A DNA stretch of 64,000 bases from assembly GCA_035384565.1 (NCBI GenBank), contig DAOOIT010000027.1, forward strand, positions 12,914 through 76,913. The letters are read 5' to 3'. The notes under the pieces were generated by a model. The model was not told the DNA's origin and did no database searches. It worked only from the letters and a program-made list of their open reading frames with translations. This DNA is from Planctomycetota bacterium (lineage in GTDB: Bacteria; Planctomycetota; PUPC01; DSUN01). This document shows, one piece after another, positions 31,805-39,188 of this stretch (position 1 is its first letter; each line of letters opens with the position of its first letter). Position numbers and translations under genes: made by a program.

Positions 31805-31833
31805 TTGACTCGCCCCATGAGGAAGCCTATGAT
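31805..31833 (+). promoter_or_regulatory. Promoter of the S55-domain gene
   Basis: TTGACT, 17 bp, TATGAT, divergent from the amidase promoter 47 bp away. The leader to ATG 31885 is about 45 nt and contains GGAGG before the start. Confidence 0.78.
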
Positions 31834-31884
31834 ACTGCGGTTCCGTATGCCATCCGGCCACCCGCGGCCTCCCTGGAGGTTCCC

Positions 31885-33720
31885 ATGAGACTGCGTGCTG
31901 TTCTGCTCCTCGGCGTCTTGTGGATAGCCCTTGCGGCCCAGGCAGGCGGCCTGCCGGCGCAGTACCTTGCGGCGAATGAGATCCGGCGAGGGATGACCGG
32001 CTACGGCCTCTCGGTGTTCCAGGGCACAAGGATCGAGCGATTCGATGTCGAGGTGATCGGCGTGCTGCGCAACGCGATGCCGAAGCAGGACATCGTAATC
32101 TGCCGCATGAGCGGCGCAGGGCTGGAGAAGACGGGCATCATCGCGGGCATGAGCGGCAGCCCGATCTACCTCAAGGTGGGCAACGACTTCAAGATGGCGG
32201 GCGCCGTGGCCTACGGCTGGTCATTCCCCAAGGAGCCGATCTGCGGCGTCACGCCCATCGAGAACATGTACCAGGCGCTCGTGTCTCCCGTGCCGGAGAA
32301 GGCGGCGGCCGCCCCGCCCGCGGCCCCCGGCGGCCAGCTCGACGGGCCGCTCGTGCTCGGCGACCGGTCGTTTGGCGAGGTGCGCCTGGCCAGCGCGCCG
32401 CCAAGCTGGGAGCAGGTGGCCGGCGGTTCGGCCACGCTCAGCCGCCTCCAGACGCCCCTCTACGTGGCCGGCCTGAGCGGCCCGGCCCTCGAACTGGCGC
32501 GCCGCGAGTTCGAGCCGCTCGGCTTCGTGCTCGCGCAGGGCGGCGCCGCCGGCGCGGCCGACGCCCCCGAGGGCCTGAAGCTCGAGCCCGGCTCGGCCCT
32601 CGCCGTGCGCTTCGCCGAGGGCGACGTCGAGATGAGCGGCATCGGCACCTGCACCGACGTGGTGGGCGACTCGATCCTCGGCTTCGGGCACCCGATGTTC
32701 GGCGAGGGACGCGTGAGCGTGCCCATGGCCACCGCCGTGGTGCAGTTCTCGTTCCCCAGCCTGATGCGCTCGATGAAGCTGGCGAGCGCCGCCAGGACAG
32801 TGGGCCGGCTCACCGCGGACATGCAGGCGGCCGTGGTGGGCAAGGTGGGCGCGCCGCCCAGAATGATCGCCATCGAGACCCGGCTCACACGGGCCGACAT
32901 GCAGGGCCCAGAGGTCTATCGCGGACGGCTGATTGACCACCCGCGCCTGACCTCGCGCATCGCGGGCATGTTCCTCGCCAACGCGCTGCTCGTGCGCGGC
33001 GACCTGCCGCGCGAGAACACGCTCCAGTTCAAGGCGACGATCCAGCTCTCCAAGCGGCCGCCCATCGTCGTGGACAATACGTACTCCGGGCTCTCGAGCA
33101 TGACCTCGCTCCTGGGCGCGCTCAACGACGTGGTGAACCCCCTCGCCGCCCTGGGCAACAACGAGTTCGGCGCCGTAGAGGTCGAGAAGATCACGGCTGA
33201 CCTCCAGGTGGCCGCCGAGGCCACGGTGGCGCGCGTCGAGGCCGTGAGGCTCGAGAACAACGAGTGCCGGCCCGGCGACACACTGCGCGCCCTGGCCACC
33301 ATCCGCCCGCACAAGAGAGACCCCTTCGTCCAGGCCATCGAGCTGAAACTCCCGGCCGACTTCCCGCCCGGCAGCGCCAGCGTGATGGTGTGCGACGCCC
33401 AGATGCACGAGCGCCTCGAGCGCCAGGAGGCCCCTCACCGCTACCAGCCGCGTGACCTCGATCACCTGGTGGAGATTCTCCGCGAGCAGACCCCCCAGCG
33501 CCGCCTCTACATCCGCCTGAAGCTGCCCGACCGCGGCATCGCCAGCCGCGGCGTCGAGCTGCCCTCGCTGCCCGCCTCGATGTTCTCCGTCATCGGCTCC
33601 CCCAGGGCCACGGGGCTGACGGTCACAGGCAAGTCCCTTTCGGCCTTCGCCGAGACACCCTTCGTACTGGCCGGCAGCCACATGTTGCCGCTCGTGGTGA
33701 AGCCCCCGCGGAGGCCCTGA
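31885..33720 (+). CDS. Secreted SpoIVB-type (S55) serine peptidase domain protein
   Basis: 611 aa with signal peptide. The N-terminal part carries the S55 signature seen in SpoIVB: RRGMTGYGLSVFQGT, then the nucleophile serine in GIIAGMSGSPIYL, then GVTPIENM; a later segment DSILGFGHPMFGEG belongs to the same domain family. In Bacillus SpoIVB is a sporulation signalling protease, but in PVC-type bacteria this domain occurs in large exported proteins with no sporulation link. The C-terminal half (about residues 430-611) is a beta-rich region without a family I know. It is followed, after a 7-bp repeat array, by the beta-propeller gene. Confidence 0.82.
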   Translation: MRLRAVLLLGVLWIALAAQAGGLPAQYLAANEIRRGMTGYGLSVFQGTRIERFDVEVIGVLRNAMPKQDIVICRMSGAGLEKTGIIAGMSGSPIYLKVGNDFKMAGAVAYGWSFPKEPICGVTPIENMYQALVSPVPEKAAAAPPAAPGGQLDGPLVLGDRSFGEVRLASAPPSWEQVAGGSATLSRLQTPLYVAGLSGPALELARREFEPLGFVLAQGGAAGAADAPEGLKLEPGSALAVRFAEGDVEMSGIGTCTDVVGDSILGFGHPMFGEGRVSVPMATAVVQFSFPSLMRSMKLASAARTVGRLTADMQAAVVGKVGAPPRMIAIETRLTRADMQGPEVYRGRLIDHPRLTSRIAGMFLANALLVRGDLPRENTLQFKATIQLSKRPPIVVDNTYSGLSSMTSLLGALNDVVNPLAALGNNEFGAVEVEKITADLQVAAEATVARVEAVRLENNECRPGDTLRALATIRPHKRDPFVQAIELKLPADFPPGSASVMVCDAQMHERLERQEAPHRYQPRDLDHLVEILREQTPQRRLYIRLKLPDRGIASRGVELPSLPASMFSVIGSPRATGLTVTGKSLSAFAETPFVLAGSHMLPLVVKPPRRP

Positions 33721-33727
33721 GGGATGG

Positions 33728-33776
33728 CCGACTTGCGGCTTGCGATTCTCGATCTCCGATCTGCGACCTGCAATTT
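33728..33776. repeat. Heptanucleotide repeat, 7 units
   Basis: Seven exact-register 7-bp units (CCGACTT, GCGGCTT, GCGATTC, TCGATCT, CCGATCT, GCGACCT, GCAATTT) fill most of the gap between the S55 gene and the beta-propeller gene. Confidence 0.85.
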
Positions 33777-33794
33777 CACAAGGAAGCCAAAGGC

Positions 33795-36014
33795 ATGAAG
33801 AAGAAGCTGGTCCTCGCCGCTGTGGTCGCGATGCTCGCCGCCGCCGCCTGGGCCGTGCCGGTGGAGAGATGGGTGCAGACGACATCAAGCGACTTCGACG
33901 CCGGCGACGCCCAGGGCGTGAGCGTGCTGACCCTGGGCCAACTCGTCCTGGCACCTGAGCTCAAACCCCTGCTGAAGGACCCCGTGCCCCACGTGTGGGC
34001 GCTCGCCGCCGATCCCAAAGGCACCCTCTACGCGGCCACAGGCACGGAGCCCAGAGTCCTCCGCATCAGCGGCGGCAAGGCGGAGCCCTTCTTCACCTCG
34101 CCCGAGAAGACCGACCTCGCAATCCTCGCTGTCGCCGTAGCGCCCGACGGCGCGGTCTACGCAGCGGCCGCCCCGTCCGGCGTCCTCTACCGCATCGCGC
34201 CTGACGGCAAGGCCGAGGCCTACTACAAGGCCGACGGCCCCTACATCTGGGCGCTCGCCGTCGCCCCCAACGGCGCGGTCTACGCCGGCACCGGCCCAGA
34301 GGGCAAGGTGCTGCGCATCGCGGGCAAGGACAAGGCCGACACCCTGCTCAAGGCCGGCTCGCGCCACATCCTCAGCCTGGCCCTCGCCGCCGACGGCTCC
34401 GTCTATGCGGGGAGCGACAGGGACGGCTTCCTCTACCACGTGAGCGCGAAGGGCGAGAGCCGCGTGGCTTACGACGCCGAGGGCGATGACATTCGCGCCC
34501 TGGCCTTCGACGCCCAGGGACGCCTCTACTTCGCCACAGCCGGCGCCTCGCGCGGCGCCGCCGCGGCCTCAACCGCCACGCCCTCCACCGCGGCCCGCAC
34601 CTTCACCATGTCAGGCCACGGCAACCCGAGCGACACCGGCTCGGGCGGCGACGCATTGGCGGGCCAGACGCCGCCACCGAGCGGCGCCACCGCCGCACCC
34701 TCAGCGAAGCCGAGCGGCGGCAACGCCATCTATCGCCTGATGCCCAGCGGCGACGTGGCCCGCGTGGCGAGCGTGGCCGGCGCCGCCTTCTACTCGCTCC
34801 TGTGGCACAACGGCCGCCTTTACGCCGGCACCGGCAACGACGGCAAGCTCTATTGCGTCGAGGGCACCCAGGTGGCCCGCGTGGCCAACCTCGACGGCTC
34901 GCAGATCACGGCTCTGCTCGCCGTTGAAGGCCGCCTGCTCGCCGCCACGGCCAACTCGGGCCAGGTCTACCAGGTCGCCGCCGACCACGTGGCGCAGGGC
35001 ACCCTGGTCTCCAAAGTGCAGGACACTGAATCGCACTCGCGCTGGGGCACGGCATCCTGGGACGCCCGCACGCCCAAGGGCACGAGCGTCACCCTCGCCA
35101 CCCGCACGGGCAACACCGCCACGCCCGACGAGACGTGGAGCCCGTGGTCCGACGAGCTGACCCGTGCCGAGGGCGACCGCATCACCAGCCCGTCGGCACG
35201 CTTCATTCAGTATCGCGCCACGCTCAAGACCTCGCGGCCGGCCGACACCCCCGTGCTCGACGAGGTCATCCTCTCCTACGCCCAGAACAACCGCCGCCCG
35301 ACCTTCAGCCAGGTGCAGATTCAAACCGCGCCCAAGCCGCGCCGCATGATGCCCATGCCCACGCCGCAGCCCGGCCAGATGGGCATGCAGCCGCCCATGC
35401 CCGTCCAGCCCGCGCCCTCGCAAAGCAGCAAAGCGCAGACGCCCCCCTCCCCTCGCGGGCCTTTCGCCGAAACCATCCGCATCTCGTGGCAGGCCACCGA
35501 CCCGAATAAGGACGACCTTGTCTTCGCCGTCTACTTCCGCGGCGAGGACGAGAGGACCTGGAAGAAGCTCCAGGACAAGCTGAGCGCGGCCTATTACGAC
35601 TGGGACACCCACGCCGTACCCGACGGGCTCTACCGCATCCGGGTCGTCGCCAGCGACTCGCCCACGAATCCCCCCGGCGAAGCCGAGGAGGGCGAGAAGA
35701 TCACCGAGGCGTTCCTCGTGGACAACACGCCGCCCACCGTGGCCGGCCTCGCCATCCGCATCGCCAAGGACAAGTCGCTCACCGTCACCGCCAAGTGCAG
35801 CGACGCCGGCACCGGCCTCGCCGAAGGCGAGTACTCGATTGACGGCGGCGACTGGACCAGCATCGCTCCCGCGGACGGGATTTTCGACAGCCAAGGCGAG
35901 GCACTCGACTTCAAGGTTCCGGCCCTCGAAAAGGGCGAGCACACCCTCGTCGTCCGCGTCAAGGATCAGGCCGAGAACTCCGGCGCGGCCAAGGTCGTCT
36001 TCACGGTGGACTGA
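33795..36014 (+). CDS. Secreted beta-propeller protein
   Basis: 739 aa with signal peptide (MKKKLVLAAVVAMLAAAAWA). From about residue 60 there are seven or so blades of about 45 residues with the recurring pattern WALAVAPNGAVYAGTGPEGK-L-RI, as in SMP-30/NHL-type or Ig-linked propellers. A Gly/Ser/Ala/Thr-rich linker (about 250-305) interrupts the propeller. A C-terminal pair of beta-sandwich domains contains WQATDPNKDDLVFAVYFRG and LVDNTPPTVAGLAI, typical of fibronectin-like domains. Such proteins bind ligands or act as surface scaffolds; there is no catalytic motif. It lies 3 bp ahead of the LOG-family gene. Confidence 0.75.
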   Translation: MKKKLVLAAVVAMLAAAAWAVPVERWVQTTSSDFDAGDAQGVSVLTLGQLVLAPELKPLLKDPVPHVWALAADPKGTLYAATGTEPRVLRISGGKAEPFFTSPEKTDLAILAVAVAPDGAVYAAAAPSGVLYRIAPDGKAEAYYKADGPYIWALAVAPNGAVYAGTGPEGKVLRIAGKDKADTLLKAGSRHILSLALAADGSVYAGSDRDGFLYHVSAKGESRVAYDAEGDDIRALAFDAQGRLYFATAGASRGAAAASTATPSTAARTFTMSGHGNPSDTGSGGDALAGQTPPPSGATAAPSAKPSGGNAIYRLMPSGDVARVASVAGAAFYSLLWHNGRLYAGTGNDGKLYCVEGTQVARVANLDGSQITALLAVEGRLLAATANSGQVYQVAADHVAQGTLVSKVQDTESHSRWGTASWDARTPKGTSVTLATRTGNTATPDETWSPWSDELTRAEGDRITSPSARFIQYRATLKTSRPADTPVLDEVILSYAQNNRRPTFSQVQIQTAPKPRRMMPMPTPQPGQMGMQPPMPVQPAPSQSSKAQTPPSPRGPFAETIRISWQATDPNKDDLVFAVYFRGEDERTWKKLQDKLSAAYYDWDTHAVPDGLYRIRVVASDSPTNPPGEAEEGEKITEAFLVDNTPPTVAGLAIRIAKDKSLTVTAKCSDAGTGLAEGEYSIDGGDWTSIAPADGIFDSQGEALDFKVPALEKGEHTLVVRVKDQAENSGAAKVVFTVD

Positions 36015-36017
36015 GCG

Positions 36018-36563
36018 ATGCCGCGCATCATCACCGTGTTCGGCGCCAGCAGCGCCCGCCCCGGCAGCGCCGAGTACGACGAGGCTCTGCGCCTCGGCCG
36101 CCTGCTCGCCCAGGCCGGCTTCGCCGTCTGCAACGGCGGCTACGGCGGCACGATGGAGGCGTCCGCACGCGGCGCACGCGAGGCCGGTGGTCACACGATC
36201 GGCATCACCAACGCCCTCTTCGACCCCCGCGCCGCCAACCGCTATATTGCCGACGAGCGCAAGGCCCCCGACTTCTACGAGCGTCTCCGCCGCCTGTTGG
36301 AGTTGGGCGAAGCCTACGTCTGCCTTCGCGGCAGCGTAGGCACCCTCACCGAATTCGCCCTCGCCTGGACTCTCCTCCAGACCGGCTCCCTCTCCCCCCG
36401 CCCCTTCATCTGCGTGGGGCCGGCCTGGCGCGCCGTCCTCGACGCCTACCGCGCGCACCTCCCCGTCCGACCCAAGGACCTCGCCCTCATCACCCTCGCG
36501 GACACGGTCGAGGACGCGGTCAGCGTGATTCGCGGGACCCTACCGTGTCCGTCGGTCCTGTGA
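36018..36563 (+). CDS. LOG-like (TIGR00725-type) Rossmann protein
   Basis: 181 aa. The opening ITVFGASSARPGSAEYDEA, the glycine-rich NGGYGGTMEASARGA and LRGSVGTLTEFALAW match the SLOG/LOG superfamily. Cytokinin-activating LOG enzymes have PGGxGTxxE; here the first two residues are LR-GSVGTLTE, so nucleoside 5'-monophosphate hydrolysis is possible but not assured. It overlaps the 3' end of the convergent hydrolase gene by 44 bp. Confidence 0.75.
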   Translation: MPRIITVFGASSARPGSAEYDEALRLGRLLAQAGFAVCNGGYGGTMEASARGAREAGGHTIGITNALFDPRAANRYIADERKAPDFYERLRRLLELGEAYVCLRGSVGTLTEFALAWTLLQTGSLSPRPFICVGPAWRAVLDAYRAHLPVRPKDLALITLADTVEDAVSVIRGTLPCPSVL

Positions 36564-38169
36564 ACCCCGGCCCGCCGGCCGCGACATAGCCGTGGCTGGC
36601 GCCGCTGGCATCGGGGCTGACCCAGAAGGCGTAGAGGCTGCCGCCCTTGAGGTGGAAGCGGAAGCGCATGGGCTTGCCGCTGAGCGATGAGAGGTCGTCG
36701 GCGCCTTTCCAGGACACGGCAGCAAGTGTCTTGTCGCAGGAGAGAGGCACGCAGTTGTCGGCGATGAAGGGGGCGACGGGCTTGCCGTCTTCGCCCAGCA
36801 CCTCGGCGCGGAACTCGCCCTTCGGGCAGGCGAGGTTGACGAAGAGGTGCTTGCCCTTGAAGCGCACGGGCCGAGTGGTGAGGGTGCCGCCCTCCTCAGC
36901 GGCGTCCATCGAGGCGAAGCCGTCGCGGCGCAGGAAGGCCAGGCCAGTCGCCGCATCGGCGTCCCACTGCCCCTTCGGCTTGGCGCGGCCGCTGAAGTAG
37001 AAGTAGAGCCTGTCGCCCACGACAAGACAGCCGCCGCCGACGGACTGCACGTTGCCCAGGTTCCACGCGCCCTCGGTCTCATTGACCTCGAGGAAGCGGG
37101 TGCGGTCGGGCCGGCTCCAGTGGAAGCCGTCGCGCGAGTAGCCGAGGAGCACTTCGTTGCGCTTCTGCATGCTCAAACGCCCACAGTCGCCATTGTTCGG
37201 CCCCTGCCAGATGACGAAGAGGCCGAGCAGGAGGCTCTCGTACGGTGTGGCGTCGAGGTTGTAGAGCTGGGGGGCCAGCCCTTTCCATTGCTCGTTGGGG
37301 TTGCGCGGGTCGTCTTTCTCGCCCGACACCCAGTTGACGCGGGCCGTGGCGACCCTGGCCAAGGCAGCACGGGGGTCTGGGTCCTCGGTGTAGGCGCGGG
37401 CGCGGCCGCCCCAGTTGATGCGCTCGCTGATGACCCACACCTGGCGGAACGGGTTGTAGAAGACGGTCGTGCGGTCGCCGCCGATGGCCTGCGAGGCCAC
37501 GGGCTCGCTCCAGCGCAGCCCGTCGGCGCTCACGCGCATGACCAGCTTCCAGCCCTTTCCATCGCTCTCGGTGGCGAAGTATTTGAAGCGCTCCTTCGGG
37601 TCCCTAGCGTCGGCGTCCAGCCACACGAGCGTGGTGTCGTGGCGGCGGTTCTCGGGCACGAGGCCGGGCGTGAAGAGCACGTTGGTGCCGGGCTCGATGT
37701 CCAGCTTCGGCTTCTCCCAGGCGATGCCGTCCCGGCTCGTGGCGTAGCAGACGGTCGCCAGGTATCCGCCGCAGTACCACATCTTGAACAGCTTGTCTTG
37801 CGGGTCGAACCACACGCCGCCGCTGAAGGGCGCCGCGAAGAGGCCGCGGCCCTTGTTCTCCCACGGCTGGTCGGGCCGGACGACGGGGTTATCCCGGCAG
37901 TACTCGACGCGGTGGAACACCCGCTTCAGCGTGGTCTGCTGCACCAGGAAGTCGTCCACGAAGAGCTGGCGGCCGACGTCAATGGGAATGACCCCTGGCG
38001 GCTGGGCCAGGTACGGCACAGGCATGGGGTCGTTGGGCGGGCGGTCGTACTTCGGCGGCCAGACCTCGGGCAGCACGATGCCGTTGTAGAGCACCTCGGC
38101 CCCCGAGGCGCGCAGGGCCGCCACAGCGCCCAGGCCGACCGCGACGAGCCACACGGCGGCTTCTCGCAT
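36520..38169 (-). CDS. Secreted GH43/GH32-like five-bladed propeller protein
   Basis: 549 aa with signal peptide (MREAAVWLVAVGLGAVAALRASG). The start of the mature domain, RQLFVDDFLVQ, and the recurring DG-W motifs (SRDGIAWEKP, SADGLRWSEP, SRDGFHWSRP) are those of a large planctomycete family usually annotated as GH32/GH43-like hydrolases; the propeller fold is supported by GVWFDPQDKLFKMWYCGGY and later strands. A C-terminal beta-sandwich (about 430-549) may bind carbohydrate. Catalytic acids cannot be assigned with confidence. AGGAG precedes the ATG; the promoter lies at 38311-38339, giving a long leader with a 9-bp-period repeat. Confidence 0.78.
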   Translation of the reverse strand: MREAAVWLVAVGLGAVAALRASGAEVLYNGIVLPEVWPPKYDRPPNDPMPVPYLAQPPGVIPIDVGRQLFVDDFLVQQTTLKRVFHRVEYCRDNPVVRPDQPWENKGRGLFAAPFSGGVWFDPQDKLFKMWYCGGYLATVCYATSRDGIAWEKPKLDIEPGTNVLFTPGLVPENRRHDTTLVWLDADARDPKERFKYFATESDGKGWKLVMRVSADGLRWSEPVASQAIGGDRTTVFYNPFRQVWVISERINWGGRARAYTEDPDPRAALARVATARVNWVSGEKDDPRNPNEQWKGLAPQLYNLDATPYESLLLGLFVIWQGPNNGDCGRLSMQKRNEVLLGYSRDGFHWSRPDRTRFLEVNETEGAWNLGNVQSVGGGCLVVGDRLYFYFSGRAKPKGQWDADAATGLAFLRRDGFASMDAAEEGGTLTTRPVRFKGKHLFVNLACPKGEFRAEVLGEDGKPVAPFIADNCVPLSCDKTLAAVSWKGADDLSSLSGKPMRFRFHLKGGSLYAFWVSPDASGASHGYVAAGGPGFTGPTDTVGSRESR

Positions 38170-38190
38170 GGGAATCTCCTTCTGAGCGGG

Positions 38191-38252
38191 ATGGGACCCA
38201 AAGGGCTGGTCGGATGCGTCGGACCAGTCTGACCTGCTCGACCTGCATGACG
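38191..38252. repeat. 9-bp-period repeat (site 4)
   Basis: Units GTCGGACCA, GTCTGACCT, GCTCGACCT, GCATGACGG run in exact 9-bp register from 38218, with a looser ATGGGACCC unit at 38191. They lie in the predicted leader of the propeller hydrolase mRNA. Confidence 0.55.
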
Positions 38253-38310
38253 GGTTTCACACGTGGCTCCCCCCCGCACCCCGCTGGAGGCAGGAATGCA
38301 GCCGCCGGCC

Positions 38311-38339
38311 ATTCTAGGCCCGCCGCACCGGCCTGTCAA
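38311..38339 (-). promoter_or_regulatory. Promoter of the propeller hydrolase gene
   Basis: On the minus strand TTGACA, 17 bp, TAGAAT, giving a leader of about 135 nt. Confidence 0.78.
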
Positions 38340-38352
38340 CGGGCAGCAACGG

Positions 38353-38381
38353 TTGACGGAATGGTCTGGCCTGAGTACGAT
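38353..38381 (+). promoter_or_regulatory. Promoter of the membrane protein gene
   Basis: TTGACG, 17 bp, TACGAT. It covers an ATG at 38361, which therefore cannot be the translation start. Confidence 0.7.
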
Positions 38382-38390
38382 CATCCCCGC

Positions 38391-39143
38391 ATGCGGGCGC
38401 CAGACGATGGCCATCTGCCAGACGCCGACACGAGAGGGGATGCCTTGGGCGGAGAGAAGCGCTCGCCGCTGTGGATCGTGATGCTGGTCGAGGCGATGGT
38501 GATCGTGGGCGCCATCGTGGCCGGGCTGAGCGCGGGCAACGTGTCCAAACATTTCGGCGAGAACGAAGTCGTCACCTGGTTCTCGGGGCTTCTGCTGGTC
38601 GCAACGGGCTGGGTGTCGTTTCGCATCTACCAGGCCCGGCGGCCGTCCATTCATGGCACCTGGTGGCGGTCACCGCAAGCCATCTGGGCGCTCATGGCCG
38701 TGGGCTTCGTGTTCCTTGCGGCGGACGACCTGTTCCGGCTGCACGGGCGGACGGACCGCCTGGTGCACCGCTTGCTGCGGATGGAGCCCACGTCGCTCAC
38801 GGCGCACCTCGACGACGCGTTGGTGGCCCTGTACGGGATCGTGGGGCTCGCGCTACTCATCGCGTGCCGTCGCGAGGTGACCCGCTGCCTTCGCGTGCGA
38901 CCCCACCTGCTGGCAGGTTTCGTCGTGATGTTCGCCATGGTCGTCGTGGACGTGATGAGCAAGCGGCACAACGACGTCCTTCCATGGCTTCCGGCGCTCA
39001 CCGACGTCGAACAGGTGACTCGCATCCATAAGTGGCTGACGGTGGCCGAGGATTCGCTGAAGGTCATCGCCGAGGGGCTGTTCCTCGTGGCCTTTCTGGT
39101 CGCGCGGCAGAGGGCCGAGGCAGCCGCCGAGCCGTCCCCCTGA
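38391..39143 (+). CDS. Multi-pass membrane protein of unknown function
   Basis: About 250 aa with six hydrophobic segments (beginning PLWIVMLVEAMVIVGAIVAG, then WFSGLLLVATGWVSF, IWALMAVGFVFLAADDL, ALVALYGIVGLALLIAC, LLAGFVVMFAMVVVDVM and VIAEGLFLVAFLV). I do not recognise a family; a conserved-looking acidic/His stretch (ADDLFRLHGRTDRLVHR) sits after the third segment. The start is unsure: ATG 38391 would be almost leaderless behind the predicted promoter, and TTG 38445 has a better ribosome-binding site (AGAGGGG). Both keep all membrane segments. Confidence 0.68.
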   Translation: MRAPDDGHLPDADTRGDALGGEKRSPLWIVMLVEAMVIVGAIVAGLSAGNVSKHFGENEVVTWFSGLLLVATGWVSFRIYQARRPSIHGTWWRSPQAIWALMAVGFVFLAADDLFRLHGRTDRLVHRLLRMEPTSLTAHLDDALVALYGIVGLALLIACRREVTRCLRVRPHLLAGFVVMFAMVVVDVMSKRHNDVLPWLPALTDVEQVTRIHKWLTVAEDSLKVIAEGLFLVAFLVARQRAEAAAEPSP

Positions 39144-39188
39144 TCCGACGCTACAGGCGCCGTCCGCCCTCGCGCAGAGGCACCCCCG

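Noticed and set aside
31885..33720. Evidence of sporulation from the SpoIVB-type domain
   Set aside because: The domain is common in exported PVC proteins, and no other sporulation gene or sigma factor is present.
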